From the NCBI GenBank assembly GCA_013397115.1, contig VWZW01002585.1:767244-831243 (forward strand): a stretch of DNA of 64,000 nucleotides, read 5' to 3'. The notes below the pieces were generated by a model that searched no databases, was not told the DNA's origin, and saw nothing but the letters and a program-made list of their open reading frames with translations. The DNA is from Edolisoma coerulescens. Its lineage: Eukaryota > Chordata > Aves > Passeriformes > Campephagidae. Positions 34,901-47,350 of this stretch are shown one piece after another. Position numbers and translations under genes: made by a program. Numbering within the stretch: position 1 is the stretch's first letter; every line of letters begins with the position of its first letter.

Positions 34901-37900
34901 ACTTTTAAATGAGTAAATTCCTTTAAATACTTTAAACTGACTTCTTTTGGGCTGTAGTAGACTACAGTCTTTGCCTAGAAACTGACAGCAAAAGTACAGA
35001 ATTAGTAGTTTTAATATCACATCACTGGGTTTTTCAAAGCCAAATGAAATGACAAATGTAAAAAATGTGAATACAAATTAAACAATAAAACATGCAGCAA
35101 ACGCCTGCTGTTAGGCAAAAAATTGAGGTACCTCATTTTTGTCACAGTAGCTGCATAAGCCAGATAATTTAAATTTCCAGTGAAGTTTAATGTGTGATGT
35201 TAGATTAAAAATATAAGTCTTTAAGTATTCAGGCATTATTCAACACTAGTGCATTTTTCTATTGTTTTTTATGTGACGATAAACTAGAATTAAACTAGAT
35301 GCTTTATGCAGACATTTCTCTTGGCACAGGGATGTTTGACAGTAGGCCATGGCAAGGGGTGGGGCAGGTAAAATCTGTCATCTGCAGTGTGACCCAGAAG
35401 GAAATGTCTATTTTGAGATCACCTCCAAAATTTTATGGGTCATGCTTTGACAGCCAATCTGGCATTTTTTACTTCCTGGTAGCTCATAAATATTCAGTTT
35501 TACTTCAACTTGGTTGTATTTAACTTTTTTCTTTAAGAAATGAGATGTGTGCATCCTGACTACTTACAAGACCTTGCAATATCTACTTTTGTAAACTTAA
35601 AGAACCTTCTTATTTTGTAGAACTGAGCAAATCCCGGGCGAAGGTGGAGAAGTGGAATGTTGACCATTCAAAGAGTGACAGGATGGTTAGAGAACTTCAG
35701 GCTCGAGTTGATGATCTGACAGAAGCTGTTGGTGCCAAAGATTCACAGCTAGCTGTGCTGAAAGTACGGTTGCAAGAAGCTGATCAGCTCTTAAGTGCTC
35801 GGACAGAAGCTTTGGAAGCACTGCAGAGTGAAAAATCACGGTACTTCATAATTTCATACTTTGGAATTCTGCAAATAGTAATAAGTTTGAAAAAAATTAA
35901 GGTAAATAATTTAGTCTCTTCAAGAATAAAAAATAATAAACTAATGAGGAAAGATTTGAAATACAAGGATTAGAGTTTGCACTAAGACTGCTATATCATA
36001 CTTGGCAGGGGGAACAGGGCAAATGAGTATTAAATAGGGCATCAGTTGGCATCTGATTATTGAAATACATTTTGTATAAAGTATTTATGTTTGTTTCAGC
36101 GGCCTGAAGTTGAAAATCCCAAGATTTCTTTTTTTTCTTGAAAAATAGTCCTGCTTATCCACAAATATATAGTCTTTTCTGAACTTATCTCAGTGCTGGG
36201 CTGTGAATCAGCAAGTGGATACTCCAGAATATAGGTCAGGGAGGAGAAGTGTGAGTCATTAACTCCAGGCTTTACACCTGTAATCAGCCACATGCAGTAA
36301 TCTACTGGGCAAATTTTCAAAGCTGGTCTGGAAGCCAGGAGGTTATATTTCTACACAAAATACCACACTAGCTTGCTTCTTTTCCATTTAATGTGTGTCT
36401 CTGTTTCAGGATAATACAAGACCACAGTGAAGGAAGCAGTTTACAAAATCAAGCCCTTCAAACTCTTCAGGAGAGGCTGCGTGATGCAGACTCTGCACTC
36501 AAGCGAGAGCAAGAAAGTTACAAACAAATGCAGGTTAGACATGAAGAGTAAGGAAGACTTTTAAGACTGCTTTTGAGATCAGATCTGTGAGGTTCCATGT
36601 GCTCTCTCCTCCCTTTGACTTTAGTTCCTCTTCAGGGTACTAATTGCTTGGAAGGATGTGCTGTCTGCTGCACTAAGTATCTTTGAGATGCTAATTTACT
36701 TCTTATATGTTATTTTGAAAGCTTCATGAGTAAAAGTTTTTGACAATTAATGTTGACAATTTTTATTGGGTTTTTTTCATGCTAACTTTAATGTTAATAC
36801 ATGTTATAAAAGTAAATCAGTAATCAGTTTAGTTTTCCATGGTGTGGTGTTACACAAGCTATTGTTACACAGCTTTACTGTGGTGATCACGTCTCTGGTA
36901 AAGATGTAAGTACATTATTGATATAGAATGTTTTCACACTTAATTTGGCCTTTGTTATGTATAATAACATCTCTGAAAATCTTTATTAGTGTCTGTTTTG
37001 GTTTTTTTTAAAGTACTTCAAAATATGTCATACTACAATTGATAATATTTTTTGAGGGGCAAGCTTGCTTTTTGTTTGCTAAATAAATGTGAATAATAGG
37101 AAGATTGTTACTCCCTCACTATTTGTGGTGAGGGAAAGAAAAGCATGTTCTTACTCGGATTATTTACCACTTGCTTAAGCAAGCAGAATTTCTTTCCACG
37201 TAGCAGTAATGTGTCTTTAAGTAGCAGATGGTGGATAGGAGGTATTGTGCCCTGTATAGTTGCTTTTAAACTTTCTTTTTTCCTTTCTAGGTTAAAGTTG
37301 AGACTGTGTTTAAACACAAAGTATTGTTTCTTTATTGCTCCTAGAATGAGTTTGCCGCTCGTCTAAGTAAAGTGGAAGCAGAACGTCAGAACTTGGCAGA
37401 AGGGATAACTGTAGCAGAGAGAAAGTATTTAGATGAAAAGAGGCGAGCTGATGAGCTTCAGCAGCAAGTCAAAGTGACTAAAAGCCACCTAGAATCTGCA
37501 AAACAGGAACTGACAGACTATAAACAGAAAGCTACTCGCATTCTCCAAGTAAGCATCGTTGTGAAGAAATGCAGTTTGATTTGTATGCATTAGCTGTTTT
37601 AAGGTGTCATGCTTCAAATAGTCTAACTTGTGGGATTTTTTTTCATGTGACCTGTGATGTTTTCTGGGGCATATCTATAATGATACATACATAGAACAGC
37701 TACCAGTCTGCATTTTGTAAACTTAAGTTTATAGATGAAGTTTTGGAATTGAAATGGTAGTTCAGGTCCTGAACCTGAAAAAAAATCCGAGTGAACCGTT
37801 GCACTTATTGTGCATTATGTGTCAGCATGTTCCACATCCAAGAGTCCAGATAGTAAAGTAGATGAAACCTACAGTTCCATATTCAGTATTCTTGATTCAA

Positions 37901-40900
37901 GAATGTTGCTGTGTTCTGCTTGAGGCTGAAGCATAGCGTAGAATGGATACTTAGCATGTAACCAGAGAATATTTTTCAAAGTCCTGAAAGGTTGCTTGTG
38001 ATCAACATTATATAAACAATGGCAAAATCAGGTATTTTGTGCAGAATTCTGTACTATTTAAATTGTCAAAGATACCACATCCAGATGTGGTCAGTTTGAG
38101 TCTTGTTTATAAATGTTAGCAAGATGTTGAAGATGGAGATCTCTGTTTAGAATAGTTAATTTTGTCAACTATTCAAGGACAGGTTTTAAATCATCTTGGT
38201 AAATATGAAAAGCCTAAAATGGCAAGTCAATGTCGAGGTAACGCTAGGCTGACTCTGAATAAAATGGTTTATCCTCTTTCCTGGAAGAGTTATTGCTGTA
38301 TTTGGTTCTTGATTTTGTCAGCAGGAGAAGAAGGGGGTCAGTTTTGTCTTTAGTGCCTATTGGTGTGCATCTTGTCTGTTACAGTATCTAGAGGGCCAAA
38401 ATTGTTATCCATGTCAAGTTTAACATTCCAGGCACTTGTAAAGAGCAAAGCTATACTCTTCCACAGATAACACAGGCTTTCAGTAAAATTAGTCTTATGG
38501 CATACAGGAAATCAGAGAAATTATCAGTACAGAAGCGTTTTAATTTTCAAATGTGTGGGATCATTATTGGATAAAAGAACAGATAAACCAGTTCTTTATG
38601 TCTATGTTTGAATTTTAGACCAAAGTCGTTACAGCACATTCTAGTTGAGCACTTGTTCAATACTGCTATAAGTAATATATTGACTTATTTTTCCAGTCTA
38701 AAGAAAAGTTGATAAACAGCTTAAAAGAAGGCTCTGGCATTGAAGGCCTGGATAGCAATACAGCAAGCACGGTGGAACTGGAGGAACTGAGACATGAGCG
38801 AGACACTCAGAGAGAAGAAATACAAAAGCTAATGGGCCAAATACAACAGATGAGAACAGAGCTGCAGGTAGCTGTGCCTATGTACACCTGTGTCCACCTG
38901 TATTTGTAGGTAGCTATGACAAAGGACTGTTTTCTTGTATACTGTGGGTCTGTTGTTTCTCATATTTATTACCTTCTCTCTTCCCTCACTACTGTGTACT
39001 CCTTTTGAGGGAAGCATTTCTTTCATAACAAGCATAGTGATTTCTCTAGCCGTCACCTATATCCTTTTCTGCAGGAGCTACTAATCCTTGAAGTACTGTA
39101 ATCCAAGTCACCTGCTGGCATAATGGGCTCAACACAGCAGCTGCATGCAAGCCTATTTTACACAGTTTTAGCCCGTAGACAGTAGGAGAAGTGGAGGCTT
39201 TTCATGTTCACAGAATGCATTTATTTTATTACTATATTAGTAAAGATATTCTGTATAATATGACCAAATGTCATTTATCCAATACACCCACACCTTCCTT
39301 TTCCTTTGAAGAAATATTGCATATACTACTTTTTTTTGCTGTTATCTGTGACAGGTTTGCAGTAATGTTTGAATGTTAGTGAAATGGTTACATTTCTATT
39401 TGTTTTAGGATATGGAGACACAGCAGGTAAGTGAAGCTGAGTCAGTGAGAGAGCAGCTTCAAGACCTACAGGAGCAGATATCATCACATAAAATGGCCAA
39501 GCAAGAGGCAGAAGCTGAACTAGAACGGCAAAAACAGGTAAGGAATTCTTGAAAGCCGGATCTCTTTTTAGGCCCCATGTGGTGCCATCAGCAAAGCATT
39601 TGGCTTAATAAGAGGATATTTGGATATTTGGGCAGTGTTTGATTAATTTTTTGTCTTGTATTCCAAAGAAATCCCCAAAAGCTTGGAGAATGTCAGTAGG
39701 TCACGGAAGGTGCACCCAGGACTAAGCAATAGTCAGGGCCTTCTAGATTCTCCTGATGAACAGAGATCTCACTGGATAAACAGGACCCTAAGGAGTGCAC
39801 AGAATTGATCAGGATCCTGAATTGTATTCAGCAGGGAAACAATCAAACAACAGGGATATAGTAACATTTGTAACATTTTTTTGTATCAAGAAACCATAAT
39901 ACTGAAAGTGGCTACTGTGAAACTCCTGTGCTCAATTAATACTTAAGTTTCATCTTGTAAAACAATGTCATTGTAGTACCAATTTAGAGGTACTTTATTT
40001 AATCCATTTGTTACTCAGTTCTGAATCTAATTGTTGTTACTTCTCAACTACTGTATTAGACAAATTGCTGATAAAATTATGTTAATGAATTCTGTCAGAT
40101 TGTGTCATCTTCTTGAGCAAACTCTGCTTTGATTTAAGCAGTTTTCTGCTAAAAAGAGAGCACGGAAAAAAGGCAAACTTGTATTTCATGTGAACAAACT
40201 TAATTATTCAGTAGGAATTGGACAAATATTTTGCACCCTGTTAAAAATTTTCCTTGTAAAAAAAAGCTCATGTAAAGAGAATTAATAACGAGGAAAGCAT
40301 GAGTACTCTATCTGCTAGGAACAATTTATCTTGTAGGATTATCTATCCTTCCAGAAATTACATTTTAATGGGATGGTCGCAGCTTGAACTAATTAAAAGG
40401 CAGAAGTCGAGGTCTGCTCTTGATGGGTAGCTGATGTTTATTATGTCAAACCAGATGGTAGATTGTATTTTGTTACTGCTGCCCTTCTGAGAAATATGCT
40501 TTAAGTCAGTTGGAAGAGTGAGGTGAATTTAAAAAAGCATTATCAGTTATTGCAGAAACTGAAGTCTTCTTTTGGGTGACACCCATTTACATGTGCTTTT
40601 AACATAATTGCTTGTGTTGATACTTAATATAATTATGGTCAGTTCTGTCTGGGGCTTGCTTTAGCTATTGTCATAAGGTTTCTGAAAGTGAAGATGGAAA
40701 ATAAGTAGAGATTATTTTTTGTACATCTGATGGTTCAAAGGGAGAACAGGATTATCTGTTTTCTGTAGCAACTGACAGCTGAAGTGATAGTGATTTGAAG
40801 ACTGTCTTAATTTAAAAGATAAGCTTGACAGGTCTTTAAGTGGGAGCTAAAATAGCCACTATATCATGGGAGCAACAAAACTTACGGTTAGATTTACTCT

Positions 40901-43900
40901 TCAATAATTTGTTTTTTACTAATATTCCTTCTCCTTTCACATCTGCTGTGTTAATTTATCCTAAAATTTAGGGGAAGATATATGTCGTACAGAATTATAG
41001 ATAGATATGCCAAGGGTTTTCAAACATGTTTAAAGAATGGTATTTTGAATTAATGAGGTTTTTTAAAGAATACAGATACCCCCTAAGTATTTTGTAATTG
41101 TTACATTATTAATGTAGTTTCAGGATAGCACTACAGCAAATAATGAAAGTGTAAGGAAGATAAATTATGGTCCCAATGAAATTGTGTGACTCTTTGTAAA
41201 CTAGTCTGGATAAATATTTATATTAGGGCAGTCTCCACAAAAGAATTTAATTGGCCTTGTCGGTTGTGTCTTGATACTCAGCTCTCTCTTTCCCCATACC
41301 TTCCATCCTGGCCAGATATGTAACTAAGACAATATTTCAGTTTGTATTTGATTGCAGCATATTGTTTTCTTGTGTTCTGTTGTGAAACTCTAGGTAACTA
41401 GAGCTTGTCTCTCAAAATACATATATGTATAAAATCTTCTATTTGTAATTGTGATAAATTTTATAGGAACTCCATTATACTGAAGAAGAATTGTATCGAA
41501 CAAAGAATACTTTGCAAAGCAGAATAAAAGACAGAGAGGAAGAAATTCAGAAGCTCAGAAATCAGGTGTGTATAGAAAATAATTTTATCACCCTCAGTTA
41601 TGAAAACAGTGATAGGAACTACTCATTTGACTAAACTATCCTGAAAAATCCCATAAGCATTCTACTAGTGAGGGTACAGTGCTCTTTCAATAAAGAGTAG
41701 AGTTTTGAGAGTAGGGAATACAATAAGGGAACCATGTAAATAGCCTATTTTATAGGTGTATGTGCTTTTATATAAAGGGAGGGGAAAATCAACCTCTGTC
41801 CCAACTAGACCTGGTGGGGGGATGTTGGATCAACATTCTTCTCTTTGCAAACTAAAAAAACTCGTTGGAGCTGCCAGGGTCCTTGTATCTGGGAAAAGAA
41901 CCTCAGTTACGTCCTGCAGACACAGAGATCCATCTGGCCCACTGTTCCATCTTGGCCAGTGGCAGTAGGGGCCAGCATGTGAGCCTGGCCACTTCCTTCG
42001 CTCCGTGTACCTGCTCAGCATCAGCAGTTGAATTAGGGTTGTTAGTGTTTAAGTCTCTACTAAGTTCCACTGGTGTGTTGATGGACCTCTTTTCCTTGTA
42101 TCAGTCTAATCCCTTTTGGAACCTCCTCATACTTGTCAGCCCCCACAGTCTCCTTGGGCAGTATGAAGGCATAGGCCTCGTTTTGTTAAATTACCTTAGC
42201 ATAGTGAAAAGTAGTCTGTTTGTGGAGAAATTGGTAGCCTGGAGTCAGCTCTGGTCAGCTGTGCAGTTACCATGTCAGGATTTGGAAATGGTTGTGTTGT
42301 GATACAGATTTCTTGGGCATGTTGGCAGATGAATTTTCTGGTGATGCTGAACTTCAGAACTACCTGCACCTGCCCTGTTGCAGGCACCTAATTTGTATCT
42401 GTAATCCCTGATGATTCTGTTTTTCCATCAATGAAGCTACATCTTTGTGGAATATGATGCCACAAAGTGGCTGAGGTCTAAGACTCTAGTGAATAGATGA
42501 GCTATTGCACATATGGCAGAGCTGGTGATTCCCATTTGCTTTAACTATTTTCTGCAAATTGAATGATGTGATCTATGTCAAATGCATGATCCATTTGCTG
42601 GCCTTGCAGTTTCTATTTGCTAGTACAATCATGTTTTCTGCCTCAGTGCTCCTCAGTTCTTCTGCACCATTTCCTGCATTTTCACCATTTCATTCAAGTT
42701 TTCCTGTAAAATGGCTTCGGATTCTCCCCATTTGTACTGGGTTTTGCTTTCCTTGCTTGAAAACATGTTTACGTACTCACTAAGTTGAAAGTATGGTAGC
42801 CAGGCTGGATTAGCTTGCCATTGATTGCTGTTTAAACTTGTCTCTGAGGCACAGCAGTGATTGTGTAATCAAATTTAGGGTCATACAGGAACTTTTGTAT
42901 GATTCTAGGTGGAAAACAGAAAGATACATTTTTACATAGAGTTTCTTGTGTAACGTAAACAGTTAACAGCTGTTGAAATTAACTTTCCTCTTTATTGCAC
43001 TCACTAGTGATAGTTTTGATGGCATTATCCTGTAAAAATTCTGCAGTGGAGTAATTTGGTTCTTGAAAGCTTAGATTATTACAGAGTTTTGTAATATGTC
43101 AGTTGGTCAGAGTTTGAATTTAGAATGATTTTTTTTCTTTGCTTTTTTTTTAGCTCACAAACAAGACTCTGAGCAGTAGTAGTCAGACAGAATTAGAAAA
43201 TCGGCTTCATCAGCTGACAGAAACACTAATTCAGAAGCAAACCATGTTAGAGAGCCTGAGCACAGAGAAAAACTCACTTGTGTACCAACTGGAACGGCTC
43301 GAGCAACAGCTGAAGGCTCTCCAAGGCACGAGTACTAATGGACCTTCCATTAACATGGCAGGCATTGATGGTGCTGAAGGTAAATAAGGAAATACAATAC
43401 TTAAAACTCTTGTCTTTTCTGCAGTTCAGGCTTTTCTCTTTCCTAATGCCTTTCCCTGAAAGTCTGAGTTTGTAAGGAAAATAAGTGCTGAAAATAGGCC
43501 ACTTATGCTAGAGACCTTTTCTACATCAGCTGCTATCATAAAAATAGTTAATTAGAAGCTCCTTTTTGTGTGCAAATGACCTCAGTAAATTTAATAAAGC
43601 CAATTTAATCCTTAATTCTCAGTAATAATGGCACTATTGGAACAATCCTGTCACAAGTGCATATAAACCTGTATTTTGGGGTTTAAACTGAATATTCAAA
43701 GCAGGATATAAGTATTCTCTTGCAAAAAGGGTTTAGGAGGAGGGCAGGAATGGGATACTTCCTTTTGAGAATTGATACGGTTAAAATGAATTTTCCTTGC
43801 TTTCTGTTTTTCTTGAAAAGTAGCTTAAAATATGATGGTTCTGATGAGGTTGGTTTATCAGTCCTGTATCTCTGGGACAACCTCAGCAGTTGATGGTGTT

Positions 43901-46787
43901 GAGATGTTACTTTTCAGAGTCGAAGTTTGTCATTTTGTATATATGTTAAGTAGCTTTAAAAGCAAGGGACCACCATAGTAAAAATGTAAATAAAATAAAA
44001 AATTGTTGAATGTGCAAGTTAGTGTCAGAAATGCTAATCAAAGTTTCACTGTATAGGGTAAAAAAGATTTGAGAGACTGTGCCACTATCAAGCCCATTAT
44101 TTTATACACTTGATCATAGTTATTGTGACATTTAAAAATATACCAAGTTGAAGTTTGACTTGATTGTAAGTTTATCAAGAACTGATGAAACTACAATCAT
44201 ACTGATCACTATTTTTATATATCTTTGTTATTTACTGTCAAAATTGTTTTATTTAAACAACAACTTGGCTAATTTTTTGCTCTTTTTCCCTTCAAACAGG
44301 TGCCCGTATGCGCAGTGTTCCTGTCCTGTTCAGTGACGTGGATTCCAGCGTGGCAGGAGTGTATGGGAGAGTCCGCAAAGCTGCCAGTACCATAGATCAG
44401 TTTAGGTAAGAGTGCCCTAAGGGAGCACATTTGTAATTATTGTCATCCTTCTACAGTTTTCAAGTGACACACTTGGGTTTGTATTGCTTTTACGAAAGTA
44501 AAAGTAGTGCAGCTGAAGTATGGTACAAATTACTAAATATTGACCCACTTCACTTGTGCTTTCCTATGGTATTAATATTCTTGAGCTTTTGCAAATTATA
44601 GTCAATTATTTAAACAAAGCTCTTACGGATTTTGTTGCAAGAGGTTCTCTAAATATGAAAAAAAATCTAACCTAATTCATTACCATCTTCTACATTTTTT
44701 ACTTTCAGAGGTTTTGGCTGTGTCTGTGATAAACACCGTAAGAGTGTATTAATGGGGGTTATCATCTATGCTCTTTAGTCCTGATGAAGACAAGATTCTG
44801 CCTTCTAAGCCAATGCAGCTGTTTACCTTGAAAGATAATTTGTTTGAGGAATTAGTAAATGAAAATCATTCTGGATCCAGCAATAGACTTGCTTTGATCC
44901 CTTTCTGAGAAGTTAGGTGAATTGACAGTATTCATAGCAAAGGTCTGCTACAAAGCTTGAACCAAATACCAACAGAAAACAAAATTTGGTGATACATCTT
45001 AGTCCTTTGAAAGCGAGATACCTTGATAGAAAGTTCTTTGTGCTTCCTTGGTACTTGAATTTCATTGTGAAAGGATTTCTGTGATTGGGATTAAATTAGG
45101 AGAATATGTTTTAGGGTTGAATTTTCTCACCCCACTTAATGTTTTGAGTACATGAAGTAAAATTCAAGACAACAACAAAGCCTTGTGTGTATTTGAGCCA
45201 ATTCAAGACAGAAACAAAGCCATGATGTTTGAGTTTGTGGTGAGTGGGATGAGAGGAACAGGAATTTATTGCTCAGTGTTGAATTGTGTGTTTTGTTTTC
45301 TCTTGTTACCTGTGTAGCATTCGGCTGGGAATCTTTCTGAGGCGATACCCCATAGCAAGAGTCTTTGTAATCATTTACATGGTGAGTCAGCTTTCTTGAA
45401 TGCAAGATTTCTGTAGCCAGTTTATATGCCAGTATGTCTTAAATGGCAAGATTGATGTTCAAAAGGCTATAATTAACAACTCAGTGTGGGTTTTTGGAAA
45501 GTGGACCAAATAATACTTACACAACAGCATTTCAGAGTCATGTTGCTTGGCAGTTTTCAGTTTTTCCCAGAAATTCTTTGTATAGCAGTCTTAAAGACAC
45601 TTATGTAACTACCATTTAAAGGCCTGTGAAAGTAGATTTCTGGTAGTAAAATACGGAATAGTGACCAGTTGCTAAGGTTAACCTGCCATGCCTGCATGCA
45701 CTGCATTTAGGAAAATGACATTTTTTAGAGCTTTTTTTAATATTTGACTCTTCACTTTGTTTTTTTCAGTGGCTAATGATCACTCTTCTCTAGTAGCTGA
45801 AAAAGTAGCAAGAAAAGTTTTTCTTGGTAGACTTAAACAAATAGTAGGAAATTGCTCGCCCACATCGGGCAAAATTGTCAGGCTGGCAATTGCTAGAAGT
45901 GAAATGCCTCCCTTACCCACTGGAGGGCGGGTGCCTGTCAGCTGCAGGGACCTGTGGAAAGGCAGGCTTTGCAAAAAACACTGAAGGCTTCTGCTGCCTA
46001 AGCTGCAGTCTGAAGGGAAACTTAATGGTGGCTGTATAGGAGCTGGGCAGTCAGTGGCAGTTACCCCTTTTCAGCTCAAACCTTGACCATGACTACTATA
46101 ACTTGAATTTTTTAAAATTTTTTTTTAAATAAATGTGGGTTATGTATTCCTTTTTGCACTCCAGGCAGCTTCTATTCTATTTGGATAACTTCAGCCAAAT
46201 TTGAATGAGAATTAACATTCCTACAGAATTCATAAAAATGCCTCCAATCAGTGCCTGTGATAAGGAGAAAGCAAGCAGAACTTGGCTGTTTTACAGCCTG
46301 GTGTCAGCCAGTTGGCACAAGAGTGAGTAGTGGCTTACCAGTCACTCGAGGCACATCACATCATGTGCTGGCTGGGGACTGGGTATCAGAGGGAACAGCT
46401 GAAGTCACTGTGGCATGGAGGAAGAGAGAAACCAGACAACACAAATCTGTAGGAAAACAGGCTGCTTTATTTTTGCTGCTTGTGTAAAGTCTTCAGTTTT
46501 CTGTAAACAGCTTCTTCAGAATCTGATTCAGTATTTCATTGTTCAAATGCCAATTATTTTTTTGGAAGTATCTGATTAATAGAAAAAATCTTTTGATTAA
46601 AATATTTCTACAAAACAAGTTTTATTAGCTCTCATTAAGAGCTCTCCTGTTTTCTGCTGCTGTGGATGATGATTCAGTGCTAAGTTTATTTCTTTTCTTT
46701 TCCCAGGCATTGCTTCATTTCTGGGTTATGATTGTTCTCCTTACCTATACCCCAGAAATGCATCATGACAGTCCCAGTGGCAGGTAG
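31414..46787 (+). CDS. GOLGA5: Golgin-84 (GOLGA5), complete coding region, 12 coding exons
   Basis: Golgin-84 is a tail-anchored Golgi coiled-coil tether, a Rab partner involved in cisternal organisation and intra-Golgi retrograde vesicle capture with COG and CASP. The join is 31414-31978, 34406-34627, 35621-35840, 36410-36533, 37345-37548, 38697-38867, 39409-39537, 41467-41565, 43154-43379, 44300-44405, 45318-45381 and 46707-46787: 2211 nt, 736 residues plus stop; human has 731. The N-terminus MSWLADLAGKAEDLLNRVDQ is the family signature and fixes the start. Residues about 40-225 are polar, Ser-rich and disordered-looking. Residues about 228-640 are coiled coil. Residues 703-724 (RVFVIIYM...LLTYT) are the membrane anchor, followed by a short tail PEMHHDSPSGR. 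All phases close; no defects. Confidence 0.98.
31979..34405 (+). other. GOLGA5: GOLGA5 intron 2
   Basis: A 2.4-kb intron. A modestly GC-richer part at about 32200-32520 has overlapping short ORFs without recognisable domains. No repeat family recognised. Confidence 0.8.
34406..34627 (+). CDS. GOLGA5: GOLGA5 exon 3 (start of coiled coil)
   Basis: A 222-nt exon, acceptor CTGTACAG, donor GTATGT, phase 1 at both ends. It encodes ETPDSSDSGLG, a Ser-rich linker and the first heptads, HELSNLRLENQLLRNEVQSL. Confidence 0.96.
35621..35840 (+). CDS. GOLGA5: GOLGA5 exon 4
   Basis: A 220-nt exon. The acceptor is TATTTTGTAG and the donor GTACTT (weak). It encodes the coil ELSKSRAKVEKWNVDHSKSD through ALQSEKSR. 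The reading frame stays open for 43 codons past the donor, to a stop at 35971-35973, so intron retention would give a truncated protein without the anchor. Confidence 0.95.
36410..36533 (+). CDS. GOLGA5: GOLGA5 exon 5
   Basis: A 124-nt exon completing Arg, then IIQDHSEGSSLQNQALQTL to SYKQMQ, coiled coil. The acceptor is CTGTTTCAG and the donor GTTAGA. Confidence 0.95.
37345..37548 (+). CDS. GOLGA5: GOLGA5 exon 6
   Basis: A 204-nt exon, 68 whole codons: NEFAARLSKVEAERQNLAEG to ATRILQ. The acceptor is TTGCTCCTAG and the donor GTAAGC. Charged, heptad-rich coiled coil. Confidence 0.97.
38697..38867 (+). CDS. GOLGA5: GOLGA5 exon 7
   Basis: A 171-nt exon, 57 codons: SKEKLINSLKEGSGIEGLDS to QQMRTELQ. 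The acceptor is ATTTTTCCAG and the donor GTAGCT. The GSGIEGLDSNTAST stretch is a likely break in the coiled coil. Confidence 0.96.
39409..39537 (+). CDS. GOLGA5: GOLGA5 exon 8
   Basis: A 129-nt exon, 43 codons: DMETQQVSEAESVREQLQDL to LERQKQ. The acceptor is TTGTTTTAG and the donor GTAAGG. Coiled coil. Confidence 0.96.
41467..41565 (+). CDS. GOLGA5: GOLGA5 exon 9
   Basis: A 99-nt exon, 33 codons: ELHYTEEELYRTKNTLQSRI to KLRNQ. The acceptor is AATTTTATAG and the donor GTGTGT. In phase at both ends. Confidence 0.96.
43154..43379 (+). CDS. GOLGA5: GOLGA5 exon 10 (end of coiled coil)
   Basis: A 226-nt exon behind a long T-rich tract ending TTTTTTTTAG. It encodes LTNKTLSSSSQTELENRLHQ, the last heptads (YQLERLEQQLKAL), then a Gly/Asn-rich linker. 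The donor is GTAAAT. Confidence 0.96.
44300..44405 (+). CDS. GOLGA5: GOLGA5 exon 11
   Basis: A 106-nt exon encoding ARMRSVPVLFSDVDSSVAGV to TIDQF plus two bases of Ser. This conserved juxtamembrane segment is characteristic of golgin-84. The acceptor is TTCAAACAG and the donor GTAAGA. Confidence 0.97.
45161..45236. repeat. Diverged 39-bp tandem duplication
   Basis: AATTCAAGACA...AACAAAGCC starts at 45161 and again at 45200, each followed by a TTTGAG word. It lies inside GOLGA5 intron 11. Confidence 0.65.
45318..45381 (+). CDS. GOLGA5: GOLGA5 exon 12 (start of membrane anchor)
   Basis: A 64-nt exon completing Ser, then IRLGIFLRRYPIARVFVIIY and Met. Arg/Tyr residues precede the first half of the anchor helix. 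The acceptor is CCTGTGTAG and the donor GTGAGT. Confidence 0.96.
46707..46787 (+). CDS. GOLGA5: GOLGA5 exon 13, terminal coding part
   Basis: The acceptor is CTTTTCCCAG. It encodes ALLHFWVMIVLLTYTPEMHH and DSPSGR, then TAG at 46785-46787. The second half of the anchor is followed by a short lumenal tail; human golgin-84 is closely similar here. Confidence 0.97.
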   Translation, partial: ALLHFWVMIVLLTYTPEMHHDSPSGR

Positions 46788-47350
46788 ACTGAGACAGGAC
46801 CATATGCTGTGCTAATGTAATTTGGGCTGGAAATGCCTTTGGAATAATCAGTCCTGAAATATCAGCAAACTTTTTCTCATGGTGTTTTGGAAGGATGAAA
46901 ACCATCATGCCTGATTTATCACTACCTTTCAAATATGTGTATAATACTATGTAGCTTTTTCAATTTGCCTGAAAGAGCATCACTTACCTGGAGAAATGAA
47001 GCTGTTAAGTTAAGCTCTGATTAGCCTTTACATTTTATGTAGACCCTCTGGGGGTTAGAGTGAAAGATAAGGCTTGTTCTGCAGAGAAATGCAAGGATTT
47101 CTGAAATTGCAGATTTATCTGGTACAAATTATTTTAGGTCATACTGGATGTGGGCTATGGTCAGGTAATAAACTGTACTTAGCGTTTTAAATAAACTTCT
47201 TTCTGGTTTCTTTCAGTCTGCTTTTGCACTTCTGTTTTTAACTTTGTACATAATAGGCTTTTCCTTAACATTAACTGGATAAAGGACAATGGATTGGTGC
47301 AATATATTTTTGTAAATAAGTTTAAGAATAAAATATTATGCATTCTTCTT
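46788..47350 (+). other. GOLGA5: GOLGA5 3' UTR with two polyadenylation signals
   Basis: AT-rich sequence after the stop. AATAAA hexamers occur at 47190-47195 and 47327-47332; the second, in a U-rich context, is the likely main site, putting the cleavage near 47350. The end is inferred. Confidence 0.65.

Larger units (their letters stand above)
34628..43153 (+). other. GOLGA5: GOLGA5 introns 3 to 9
   Basis: Introns separating exons 3-10, from about 0.5 to 1.9 kb: 34628-35620, 35841-36409, 36534-37344, 37549-38696, 38868-39408, 39538-41466 and 41566-43153. Mostly AT-rich. The short ORFs inside show no recognisable domain and no interspersed repeat was recognised. Confidence 0.8.
43380..46706 (+). 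other. GOLGA5: GOLGA5 introns 10 to 12
   Basis: Introns 43380-44299, 44406-45317 and 45382-46706. The middle one contains a diverged 39-bp direct duplication at 45161-45236. Nothing else seen. Confidence 0.8.
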
